64,000 nt of DNA. Origin: Gemmata massiliana. Lineage in GTDB: Bacteria; Planctomycetota; Planctomycetia; Gemmatales; Gemmataceae. Every line of letters begins with the position of its first letter. Position 1 is the stretch's first letter. Positions 45,356-54,626 of this stretch are shown here, in pieces. The notes below the pieces were generated by a model. The model did not search any database and was not told where the DNA came from. It saw nothing but the letters and a program-made list of their open reading frames with translations. The stretch lies in NCBI RefSeq assembly GCF_901538265.1, contig NZ_LR593886.1, positions 6,035,738-6,099,737 of the forward strand. Reading direction: 5' to 3'. A program made the position numbers and the translations under genes.

Positions 45356-47647
45356 CCCCACCCCCAGCGACAGGGCACCAATCAACCCGATGAGGACGAT
45401 GGCCGGGGCGACTAGGGCGAGCAGCTGCAGCGCCTTCCCGCCTGCCCCGGGCGACTTCTCGGCCGGCGCCCGCCGAGTAAAATAACTGGCGGCTGCGCCG
45501 GCGATCCACGTCCCAGTTGCCGCCCAGGGGATGCTCAGCAGCACGTCCGGCAGGTAGAACACAGTGGCGGTGCCCCCGAACCACACGGCCGCCCAGATCA
45601 TCAGGTAGCCACCGAGCCGCGACCGCCATTCTCTTTCCGGTTCCCGCATGTATGTCCCGTTCAGGGCTACCTCCGTGTAACCGGCGAAGACGATAGCCAG
45701 GAGGTACAACGGAGGGCCGCACACGACGACTGCGATCGGGTCGTAGGCGAGTTTGTCCCCGAAGTTCAGAACGGCGATCAGTGTCCAGACCATCGCGCCG
45801 AGAGCAACCCCGTACACGCCGGCGGCCAGCGTCTGCCAGACGGCCCTGACGAACCAGAACGTGCCGCGGCCGGCCTCGATCAGGTGATTGACCGCCGCGC
45901 CGATCAGTGCCACGATCGCGTACAGCGCCGCCGCCCGGCCCCAGGGGCCGAGCTCGCCGAACCCGTAGCTGTGGTACAGGAAGGGCAGTATGAGGGCCGC
46001 GACCGCGAGCCCGCACATCGGGGCGTACACGAGGGCGAGCCACATCTCCCAGAAGTTGTTCTCGATCGCCCACGTTATCCGGGGAGATACGACTGCGGTG
46101 GCGCCATTCGCATCGGGAATCTGGTCATGCCGTTGCTGGTGGACACCTTTTGTCTCGCGTTTCCTGAAAATCACGAGGGGCCGAATCAACTGCCATTTCT
46201 TCAGTAGCCAGGCTCCGAGTTGTCGCCGATGTACGTCGACGGCTCGGAACGAAAGCGCCACAGCGGCCGCGGCCCCCGCTAGCAGCGGAACGGCGATCCA
46301 GAAAAACCTAGCGGGGCCCCCCTTCTGGCCGCCGTTGGCCGGTAGACCCATGATTCGGCTGGAACCGGGGCGGGCGGGATCGCGGCCGAACACGTGGAGC
46401 GCGACTCCAGCGGACAAGAGCAACAGGCCGACGAACAGTAGCCGCCACCCGTGCCCCGATCCCGGGGGCAGCGGGTCGGATACACTTTCCCCCTCACGTG
46501 GCCCCCCCTCCACTCGCACACCCCGCAGGTACGCCCCGACCAGGCAGTACGCGATGATCAGTGGGGCGAGTACGACGAGCATCCAGGACCATTGCTGCCG
46601 CGCAGCGAACGCAATATACACGCCGCCGACGAGGGCGAGTCCGGCGGTGTAGCACACAAGACGGAGAAACACCCCCCGAGCGGCTAGCCAGTAGTGCAGA
46701 GTGGTGATGAGGATGAGTACGCCAATACTGTACCCAATGACCGTCCTGGCCGCCTCCGCGACCGGCGAGCTCGGCGTCGGATTGAAGTGGAATGGTTCGA
46801 CGAACAGGCGCAGTAGCAGGATGGCCGCGAGCACCATCGGCAGGATCGTGAGCAGGTTCATCACCGAGTTGCGGACGTAAACTGCGCCCAGCGCCCAGCT
46901 GTCGAGAGAGAACAGCCCGGCCCGCGGGGTAAGGAAGCGACTGTAGCTCCGCAAATGGCGGACCGGTTCAGGCTCTTCGTCCACCACCTTGCGAACCGAT
47001 CGATCCTGGTTACGTGGCTCGTTGGGACGGCGCGGGTTACTCTCGGTGAACTGCCGACGGGCCTGAGCCTCGGTCTGTCGGCTCGGGTCGAGTTGATACT
47101 GAACATTCTGGACGCCCCGCTTGCCGGCCTCCTGTTCCGGAACCTCTCTATTCTCGTCTTTCTCAGGTACCGCTTCGATCTCCCGCCGGATCCACGCCGC
47201 CAGCCACCCGCCGACGTACCCGCCGCCGGAGACGGTCGAGAGGTAGTCGATCCGCTCCAGCAACTCCAAACTTCCCAGTGCCTGGAGGATGCCGAGGTTG
47301 AACGTGGCACTGCGGATGCCGCCGCCCGAGAAGGCCACACCGAACAGATCCATCTGGTGAGCTTCCGTCCGAACGGCACCGAGATTCTCCGGCAGGGCGT
47401 CGCTTTCGCGCTGGTACTTGCCACCAAGGACGGCCGCCCGCCGCTCGTACACGCGGAGAAGTTCGTACCAGAGCACCGTCGCGACCGAGTCGGTGTAGGC
47501 CGGATACAGCTCAAAATTTTTCGCTGCGGGCGCGTGCTCATCGAGCACGGCGCTTGTCTCGGGCGTTGTAGAATGTATGGGCCCCTCAAGCACTCCGGAG
47601 GGGCCGGCGGCACCGGCCGGGGCGCGGGCGATCGCGGGCGAACTCAT
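45356..47647 (-). pseudogene. Patatin-like phospholipase, N-terminal half
   Basis: From ATG 47647 (GAGGAG before it) the first 764 codons remain. Residues about 100-180 hold the patatin oxyanion loop and nucleophile: FSGGGIRSATFNLGILQ and DYLSTVSGGGYVGGWL. From about 270 to 760 there are roughly ten membrane helices (LLTILPMVLAAILLLRLF, LILITTLHYWLAARGVF). The frame runs into the IS and stops 11 codons later. Without the C-terminal half the catalytic aspartate is lost. The complete protein would be about 1,647 residues, much longer than ordinary patatins (300-400). It is the last gene of the putative lipid-oxidation operon. Confidence 0.88.
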
Positions 47648-47702
47648 ACTCTCGCTCCTCGATTTCGGTCGATCAGGTTGGGCGCGTCTCGCGCCGCCGC
47701 TG

Positions 47703-49217
47703 TCACTCGGGTGGCGTGGGCGCGGGAGCCGACTGGCCGGAACTCGGACCGGGGCGAGGGTGCCACAACTCGTCGTGTCGGCGGTGGGCCTCGGTTAGGC
47801 CGTTGCGGAAATATCGCTCGTAGTAGTCCGGGTCGACATGGTGAACTTGGATCCACACACCCGGCGCGTGGATGGCGTCGCAGTGGGCAGGCAGACGCCC
47901 GTGGGTTCGGTAGATGTACCGGCACACGTCTCGGACGCACTCGATCACTCGCTGGTCGTACTTTGGCGCCTGAGCGAGGTAGACGTCGCCGAAGTTCGCG
48001 CCGGTGGCCCCGGCCCCGAAGATTCGGTCGAACTCGGCCGCACCGAGCGCGGCCAATACCTCGGCCCACTCGCGCTCGCCCAGGTTCCGGTAGATGGTGC
48101 GGAACGTCTTCGCATCGGCGTACACGCCACTCGCTCCGAACTTTCCCTCCACGACCGAGCCCACGGCCTCGTCGACCGTGTAGTTCGGCGGGCACTTGCA
48201 CTTGATCAGCCACTCGCCATCGTGTTTGAGCCCGACCGGGTGGGCCCGGAGTGGAGCGAGCGACGGCAAGAACGTCATCCACCGCAGCGCGTCGAGCGGC
48301 CGGAACCGCGGGGTGTGGAACTCGAACCCAAGCATCTTCCCGTACGCCCTCTCGAACCGCGGGTCGCCCAACAACAGCGACGGGCCGATGCTTGCATGGA
48401 TCCACGCCCCCAGTCCCATCGCCTCCGCCACCAGCATCAAGTTCTGGAGCAGCAGGTCCGCCTCGATCTGCGTCCGCAGCATCCCGATCAGTCCGAGCGG
48501 CAGCTTCAACTCCGGGTTCAGGAACCCGTTCTTCACCCATCGGCGGACGCCGGCGACGCGGTAGAAATTCCGGTCGTCCACGAACGTCGGGCGGGCGCCG
48601 TCGGGCTGGGATAAAATGTACATAAGCCCATTTATGTACTGGTGAGACAGATCTACCACTGGGAACAGAACCGTGGAGCCGGGAATATTCGAGAGGAACC
48701 GGTTCGAGTCAAGATAGGCGGGGAACACCCGCTTCTCTCGGTCGGGCGCATCGCCGCCGGGGACATCGAGGCGGCCGTCGCGGAGCTTCACCTTCGCCTG
48801 CCGCGCCCGTTTGATCAACTCTTCCGGTGCGAACTCGGCAGGCGGCAACGGTGGTAACTTCCTGAGGAAGTACGTGCCAGTATCGTTGATGAGGAAGAAA
48901 TGTGTGCCTTGGGCGTTGTCCGGCCCGCCCGCCGTCCGCCCGTCCATCGTCAGGTTCGGCTTGGCCATGACGAACTGATTTCCGGCCCAGTTCTGGAACG
49001 GCCGATCGGGCATGGTCAGGCCGGTACACCCGGTGGCGGCGATCAGGAGCGCCTCCTCCAGTTCGTCGAGCGGGTGCGCCTCCCGGGCCGTGGCGGTGTA
49101 GCTCATCGCGCCGGCCGGAACCCGCGACACGCCCCGCCCGACCCGGTGAGTGCGGCGGTTCCACAGCACCTCGAACAGCGACCGCTCGCGGAAGTCGTCA
49201 AAGCCGGCGTGAGACAT
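47703..49217 (-). CDS. Nitroreductase-like protein (tentative)
   Basis: A 504-residue soluble protein; GGAGGG lies about ten bases before the ATG. The N-terminus reads RRTHRVGRG, then ELEEALLIAATGCTG, and later LLQNLMLVAEAMGLGAWIH, patterns like the FMN-binding helices of nitroreductases. It is about twice the usual size, and the rest (PRFERAYGKMLGFEF, GVWIQVHHVDPDYYERYF) is not recognised. Position between the membrane protein and the patatin gene implies a redox or lipid-modifying role. No signal peptide is seen. Confidence 0.55.
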   Translation of the reverse strand: MSHAGFDDFRERSLFEVLWNRRTHRVGRGVSRVPAGAMSYTATAREAHPLDELEEALLIAATGCTGLTMPDRPFQNWAGNQFVMAKPNLTMDGRTAGGPDNAQGTHFFLINDTGTYFLRKLPPLPPAEFAPEELIKRARQAKVKLRDGRLDVPGGDAPDREKRVFPAYLDSNRFLSNIPGSTVLFPVVDLSHQYINGLMYILSQPDGARPTFVDDRNFYRVAGVRRWVKNGFLNPELKLPLGLIGMLRTQIEADLLLQNLMLVAEAMGLGAWIHASIGPSLLLGDPRFERAYGKMLGFEFHTPRFRPLDALRWMTFLPSLAPLRAHPVGLKHDGEWLIKCKCPPNYTVDEAVGSVVEGKFGASGVYADAKTFRTIYRNLGEREWAEVLAALGAAEFDRIFGAGATGANFGDVYLAQAPKYDQRVIECVRDVCRYIYRTHGRLPAHCDAIHAPGVWIQVHHVDPDYYERYFRNGLTEAHRRHDELWHPRPGPSSGQSAPAPTPPE

Positions 49218-49241
49218 CGTCGACAGCCCTCCGAGGTCTGG

Positions 49242-49853
49242 TCAGGCGTGCCGCGCCGGCGGCGCGGGAGCAGGTTCGGGCGCGGGGGAGTGCGCGAGCA
49301 TCCGGGCGGTGAGCGCAACGACCGCGAGGACCGTGAACACCGCCCCGAGTACCTGCGCGGCCCCGCCGCGGAGCACCAGCAGCGTGTACGCGAACACCAG
49401 GAAGATGAACACGCGCGCGACCAGGCGCGTGCCGACCAGGATCGGACCCGGCCTTGGCACCGCCCACAGTAGCGCCGCGTCAATGCCCCACACGCCGGTC
49501 AGGAAGAAGTTCACCCCAGCGATCAGCGTGCCCTGACCACGGACCGTTTCTGTAATGCCGTCGAATACGACCGCCACTGCCCACCAGACGTGGAACAGGT
49601 ACGCCGCCAGAGCTACTGTCCAGTACAGGTGGGCGAGGTTCGCAGTAGTCCGGCCAACGGAACGGAACGGGTACAGGACTACTGCCGGTAAGAGCAGAAT
49701 GGTGGTTGCCCAGATGGTCAGACGGGTGCGGCCGAGGTCGAGTTCGCGACCGAATTCCGGCACCACGAGGGCGGCCGACACCAGCACCGCGAACGGAACG
49801 AACGCGGCCGCGAACGGGATGAGTGTGACGTGCTCGGGACGGTCCGGGTTCAC
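49242..49853 (-). CDS. Six-segment membrane protein of the lipid-oxidation operon
   Basis: A 203-residue protein with about six hydrophobic helices and a proline/alanine-rich tail (PAPEPAPAPPARHA). GGAGG precedes the GTG at 49853 by five bases, so that start is preferred over GTG 49865. Histidines occur in helix regions (LAHLYW, LFHVWW), which could bind heme or a quinone, but no known motif is present. It lies 18 bases after the cytochrome c gene, so an electron-transfer link to it is possible. Confidence 0.75.
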   Translation of the reverse strand: MNPDRPEHVTLIPFAAAFVPFAVLVSAALVVPEFGRELDLGRTRLTIWATTILLLPAVVLYPFRSVGRTTANLAHLYWTVALAAYLFHVWWAVAVVFDGITETVRGQGTLIAGVNFFLTGVWGIDAALLWAVPRPGPILVGTRLVARVFIFLVFAYTLLVLRGGAAQVLGAVFTVLAVVALTARMLAHSPAPEPAPAPPARHA

Positions 49854-49871
49854 GACTGCCTCCACCGGGGA

Positions 49872-51569
49872 TCAGAGTGTCTTGAGGTACGCGAGCAGGG
49901 CTTCCAGTTCGGGTTTATGGTTCCTGGCGTCCTCGGCCGGCCAAGGGTAGTCGTGCCCGCGGTTCGAGTTCCCCCGTTGGCGAGTGTCGAACTCGAAGTA
50001 GTGGCGGCGGTCGGGCCGGTCCGGGGAAGCGAATCCCGCATCGACCGGGTCGTAGAAGTTCCGGCCGCGGTAGAACACAGCCCGCCGCGGCTTGAGGTGA
50101 ATCAACTCGGCGAGGGTGAGCACGCTGGCGTTGTGGAGGTACGGGGCTCGCAGCGCCATGCCGTCGAGCGGGGCGTTGACGTACCCGCGGACAGCACTGT
50201 CGTCCCCTTTCCCGCGGTCCGGGCGGATCAACTCGCGGGCGAAGTGGAACGGGTGGTCGGCCGGGAATTTCTCGAACAGCGCGTCCGGCACCTCTCCATA
50301 GTGGCGGAATGTTACCCGCTCAGGATCGGTTCCTACCTCCCCGAGCGGCACGACCCGTCCGTGCTCGGAGCCGTGCCTCCAGTCGCCCGCCCGCTCGGCG
50401 TCGGACAGACCCGCGACCTCTTCCGGCTTCGGCCGGTCGCCATGGCAGCGGAAGCATGCCATCCGGTAAAGTGCGCGGCCGCTCTCGAGTTGCCCGGCGG
50501 GCGGGGCCGGCCGATCGGGGAACACGGTGGCCATTGCCGGCGGGCGCAGCGTGCGGGTGAAATCGCTGGCCGAGCGGATGTTGTGGGCGATCTCCGGGTG
50601 GCGCATGTTCTCGACGGTGGCCCCGGCGGCAAACGCGGCGAGCGAACTTCGCGCGTTCAGGTCGGCGATCGTGCCGTCGAACTGCGCCCACGTCCGCAGA
50701 TCCTCCGAGAACACGGTCGCGATCTTGGTGTAGACCGCCATGTCGTTGCCCGGTCGGTTCAATACCTGGCGGATGATCGTCCGGAACGGCTGGGTCCGGC
50801 TCGGGCCGGTCGGAACGTCGCGCGGGCGCAGTGAGTGCCCCCACCCCGCCGGATCGTCGAACCGCGGCAGGCCGCCCAAGAGCCGGCGGCGCATCTGCTG
50901 CAGCCACAGCCGGGTCATCGTCCGCTCGCCGAGGGTGAGTACTCGTCCCTTCTTCTCCCGGTAGAACGCATCGAGGCGGGCCACGGTCAGCCGGTACGGC
51001 CCGCCGGCGTCGAAGTCACCAAACCCAGCCGCGTTCTCCTGCTCCAGCAGGGCGGACTGAAAAGCGTCCAGCCAGGCGAACAGGTTGAGCGACACGCTGC
51101 CCGGTCCAGTGACGGTTCGGGCCGGCCCCGCGTCCAGTTCGAGCCGCGTGGTGTGGCACAAGGCGCAACTGAACCCAACGAACTCGACGGGCGACGGGGA
51201 CGCGGACTGCGGCCGGTAGCGGCTGATCGCAAACCCGACCGGTAATCCGCGGTTCTCCGGGTCGTCGGACGGGAGAAATCCGTACCGCTCGACCCAGTCG
51301 CCCGGGACCAGGTTCCCGGTCTCGTCCGGCGGGGTGAAGTGGTGCGGGAACATCTCTGGCAGCGATTCGGCGACGACCAACGGCATGAGTTCGGTGCCGA
51401 TGGTGCCGTGCGTAAATGCGGCCGGCGGCGACCGGAACTGTAGCTCCGCCCACGACTGCTCGGCCCGGGTCAGGGCGAGCGCGGCCGCCAAAAGCAGCCC
51501 GGAAGCGGTTACGGAGGCCCACGCCCCGAGGCGAATGAGGCGGCGCAAGCGGGTGCTCGAAAGGGGCAT
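49872..51569 (-). CDS. Secreted cytochrome c with two CxxCH motifs
   Basis: A 565-residue protein; GGAGGAGATC before the ATG at 51569 fixes the start, and a hydrophobic signal anchor (about 10-32) follows. Two heme c motifs are visible: CALCH (about 134) and CFRCH (about 367). Near the C-terminus APYLHNASVLTLAELI has the pattern of the last cytochrome domain in di-heme peroxidase/MauG-like proteins (YLHNGSVPTL). It could receive electrons from, or deliver electrons to, the peroxidase encoded 11 bases upstream. A true peroxidase role is not proven. Confidence 0.85.
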   Translation of the reverse strand: MPLSSTRLRRLIRLGAWASVTASGLLLAAALALTRAEQSWAELQFRSPPAAFTHGTIGTELMPLVVAESLPEMFPHHFTPPDETGNLVPGDWVERYGFLPSDDPENRGLPVGFAISRYRPQSASPSPVEFVGFSCALCHTTRLELDAGPARTVTGPGSVSLNLFAWLDAFQSALLEQENAAGFGDFDAGGPYRLTVARLDAFYREKKGRVLTLGERTMTRLWLQQMRRRLLGGLPRFDDPAGWGHSLRPRDVPTGPSRTQPFRTIIRQVLNRPGNDMAVYTKIATVFSEDLRTWAQFDGTIADLNARSSLAAFAAGATVENMRHPEIAHNIRSASDFTRTLRPPAMATVFPDRPAPPAGQLESGRALYRMACFRCHGDRPKPEEVAGLSDAERAGDWRHGSEHGRVVPLGEVGTDPERVTFRHYGEVPDALFEKFPADHPFHFARELIRPDRGKGDDSAVRGYVNAPLDGMALRAPYLHNASVLTLAELIHLKPRRAVFYRGRNFYDPVDAGFASPDRPDRRHYFEFDTRQRGNSNRGHDYPWPAEDARNHKPELEALLAYLKTL

Positions 51570-51580
51570 GATCTCCTCCG

Positions 51581-54556
51581 CTAACCGAGCCCCGCCGGTC
51601 GCCACGGGGCAAACGCGCTGGCATTTCGGGGCATGTGAGCCGACAACTCCGGGCAGTGGCGCTCGATGACATCTTTCATCCCCGTCCGTCGTACCCAGTC
51701 GAGACCGAGAGGCGAATAGACCTCGGGTCGGAAGTCCACGGTCAGGAACCGGTCGCTCTGGAGACGCCGGGACGCCATCAGGATGAAGATGCGGAATGCG
51801 GTGTCGCTGAACCCGAATCCGGTCGGCGGGTTCTCGGCCAGAAGGCCGACCATCGTGTCGATATTGTCCACGTCCCCCCCGTAGACGGCGTTCATCTCCT
51901 CTGCCCACCCGGGGACCGAGGTGATCTCGTGGAACGACCGCACCCGGGGCTTGTGCACCATGCGGCGGAACTCGTTGTACCGCGGAATGCCCCTGTCGCG
52001 CTCGCGCACGAGATCGACAACCGACAGATCGATCCGCTCCCCGTTGCGACGGACCAGTCGCCGCAGGTGGTTCGGGTAGTTGTGGAGCGTGATCGCCCCC
52101 GGGTGAGCGGTTGCGAACGAGTAAACGGCATTCGCCAGGCCGATCTGCTTCATGGCAGATCGTGTATTGAATCCCTGGAGTTGCCAGAAGTCCGCGGTCG
52201 CGGTCTTCACCCGCCCACCATCGGGGGTGAGTAGATCGATCGCCTGCGGCCGCCCAGTGCGGAAGTCAGTCAGCAGGTAGTCGTCGGGGATAAGTGGGTG
52301 CAGGCGGTAGACGGTGACAAATTCCTCGGTCAGCGAGTACGGCGCGGCGTGGTGGTCTGGCAGCGTCTCGGTGATGCCCTTGAGGGCGTGCGCATCCACC
52401 AGCCACACCCCGAGTTGACTGAGCCAGTCCTTCGGAGCGCCGGACCAGTTCCCGTTGAGCGACATGTCGATGGTCGGGGTAGCCAGGATGGCCGGCGTCC
52501 ATTCGATTGTGTGAATCTTGGCGATGAGGGCCGCGATGACCAGCCGAGCGGTTCGGAACAGGTGGTCTTCGCGCCACCCGGGGTGCGCGCGGCGCAACTC
52601 GCCCACGACCACATTGTGCTCGCGGGCGAAGAGCGTGTGCATGATGCTCAGCCCGAGCCACCAGTTCTCGTTGAACCCGGTGTCCTCCAGCGCCTGCCCA
52701 GTAGCCGGGTCTTGGAAAATGGTGCTGGCCGGGAGCAAGCCGTCCACCAACCGGAGTTCGGCCCGTAGCCCGCCCCGGTTGTCCGGCTCACGCAACCGCA
52801 GCCCGTCGACCGCTGAGTAGCCGTACAACTGGCCTGCGTCCCACCATGCGTTGTTCTGGTTCTCGAACACCGGTACGCCTGCCAACCGCGGGTCGCGGGT
52901 GACCCGCGGCACATTCGGAGCAATCCTCATGCGGTCCTCAGGCGGACCGCCGAGAGTGTTCTGCCAGGTCGTACCGCCCGGCATCGGCACCTCGACCGAG
53001 CCCCCGTTGGCCACCGGCGTCTTTGGGTGGTCGACCCAATCGTGGACCTGGAATTGGATCCACGCAGCCGCGAGCAGGTTGAGCGACTTGGCAGGGATGA
53101 AGTGCCGGCGGGCGAGCAATCGCTCGCTCACCTCGACCGGGTTCGGCTGAGCGACGGCGCCGACCCGGCGGCGGGCCGCCCGCACCAGGTCCAGAGGCGC
53201 GTTGCGGCCGAACGTCGCGCCGGGACCTGGCGGGTGGTCCGGGTCCGGCGACGGCTCGCCGACCCGCGGGTTCGGCTCGGCCCCCATGCGCGGCACGGAG
53301 AGGTCGTTGAACCGTCCGTCCTCGGTTCGCCCGGCTAATACTTCCTCGGGGATCTGCACCGGGACCGGCACGACGACCGGTGGGGCCTCGCGCTCCTCGG
53401 TGTCGATCAGGTTCTCGCGCCGCAACACGTACCGCAGGCCGAGCAGGTTCATCGACCCGAGCTTCGGGCCGAGCCGGTGCCACGGGACAAACACGTTCAA
53501 GAGGCGGAAGCCGGCGCGGAAGAGCGGGCCAAATACCCGATTATGCACCGGCTCCTCTGTCAGGAAGCGGTAGCCCAAGCGGTAGGAGGCGCTCGCTGCG
53601 TACACCACCTTGCGGGCGCGGTTGATGTGGCCGAGTGGGCGGAAGTCGTCGGTGGTGTGCCACGGGTTGAACACCATCCGATCCACTCGCTCTTCTACAG
53701 CCCGTGCCTCGGCGACGTCGAGGTCCTGCTGCGGGATGATCAGCCGACCGATCTTGATCGGTGCCGACACGTCGTCCCGCCACAACTTCGACGCGTCCTC
53801 GATCGGCGTCTTCTCTTTATCGAAGAACGGTTGGAACAGCAGGTCGAACTCAACTGGCCCACCGCGGAGGCGGTCGGCGATGTCCAGTCGTAGGTAGTCG
53901 ATGTGGTCCTTTGAAGGCGGTTGATTGGGTTTCGTGCTGGTCGCGGGGACGAACCGCACGCGCCCGCACCGGTCCGGCCCCCACTTCAGTGGTCCGCGGC
54001 TCCAGTACGTCTCCTCGGCGAGGCTCTCAATCCTCGCACAGGCGTATCGGAGCACGTTGCGGAACATCCGGATCGCTGTGTACGGCCCGAGGTTAAATAG
54101 CAACCGGAATGGTAGCTTCAACCGACTGCCTGCAAGTGCCTCAGCAAATGCAATGAACTCGGTCCCGTTCTTCGCGTGTGACACCGGGCCGTTGGTCATC
54201 AGGAAATCGTGAAACTCGCCGCTGGAAACCTTCACCCGGATGGCGATCCCGCGCATGTCTCGCTTCGCATCGGGCTGGATCGATCCGCTCGCGTTGGACA
54301 ACCGGACTATGACGCCCCGATACTCGGCGCCGGGCCGGGCAAACCCGACGGTCAGGTTCGCGGGGAGGTCGCCGTTGAACCGCAGAACCGCGTTCTCGAC
54401 CCCGAGCCGGATCTTGGCGTGAAACGCGCGGAGCGGGTGGCCGAGTCGGTTCCGCTCTTGGAGCCACTTCTGGACCCGCAAGATCCGCTCCGCCAACTGC
54501 CGGAGGTGGTCGGCCTCGGAGTAAGGATTCTCGCCGTCGTACCGCTCGGTGCACAT
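51581..54556 (-). CDS. Fusion of catalase-like domain and cyclooxygenase-type heme peroxidase
   Basis: A 991-residue protein; GAGGAG lies eight bases before the ATG. Residues about 15-370 are a catalase-family domain (FHAKIRLG with the candidate distal His, VRLSNASGSI, RDMRGIAIRV, FNPWHTTDDFRPLG). After a linker (about 400-445), residues about 450-990 form an animal-type heme peroxidase of the fatty-acid dioxygenase kind: distal His505 in WIQFQVHDWVDH, and Tyr750/His753 in VYRLHPLIPD, which align with the catalytic Tyr and proximal His block of cyclooxygenases. Catalase-like allene oxide synthases act on fatty acid hydroperoxides, so both steps could occur in one chain. The substrate is inferred, not shown. 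Confidence 0.85.
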   Translation of the reverse strand: MCTERYDGENPYSEADHLRQLAERILRVQKWLQERNRLGHPLRAFHAKIRLGVENAVLRFNGDLPANLTVGFARPGAEYRGVIVRLSNASGSIQPDAKRDMRGIAIRVKVSSGEFHDFLMTNGPVSHAKNGTEFIAFAEALAGSRLKLPFRLLFNLGPYTAIRMFRNVLRYACARIESLAEETYWSRGPLKWGPDRCGRVRFVPATSTKPNQPPSKDHIDYLRLDIADRLRGGPVEFDLLFQPFFDKEKTPIEDASKLWRDDVSAPIKIGRLIIPQQDLDVAEARAVEERVDRMVFNPWHTTDDFRPLGHINRARKVVYAASASYRLGYRFLTEEPVHNRVFGPLFRAGFRLLNVFVPWHRLGPKLGSMNLLGLRYVLRRENLIDTEEREAPPVVVPVPVQIPEEVLAGRTEDGRFNDLSVPRMGAEPNPRVGEPSPDPDHPPGPGATFGRNAPLDLVRAARRRVGAVAQPNPVEVSERLLARRHFIPAKSLNLLAAAWIQFQVHDWVDHPKTPVANGGSVEVPMPGGTTWQNTLGGPPEDRMRIAPNVPRVTRDPRLAGVPVFENQNNAWWDAGQLYGYSAVDGLRLREPDNRGGLRAELRLVDGLLPASTIFQDPATGQALEDTGFNENWWLGLSIMHTLFAREHNVVVGELRRAHPGWREDHLFRTARLVIAALIAKIHTIEWTPAILATPTIDMSLNGNWSGAPKDWLSQLGVWLVDAHALKGITETLPDHHAAPYSLTEEFVTVYRLHPLIPDDYLLTDFRTGRPQAIDLLTPDGGRVKTATADFWQLQGFNTRSAMKQIGLANAVYSFATAHPGAITLHNYPNHLRRLVRRNGERIDLSVVDLVRERDRGIPRYNEFRRMVHKPRVRSFHEITSVPGWAEEMNAVYGGDVDNIDTMVGLLAENPPTGFGFSDTAFRIFILMASRRLQSDRFLTVDFRPEVYSPLGLDWVRRTGMKDVIERHCPELSAHMPRNASAFAPWRPAGLG

Positions 54557-54626
54557 CAACCCGACTCCTCATTTCTCGCGGAACAGACGCCTCGTTCGGC
54601 CCCAATGCCTCGGCGACCACCGGGGA

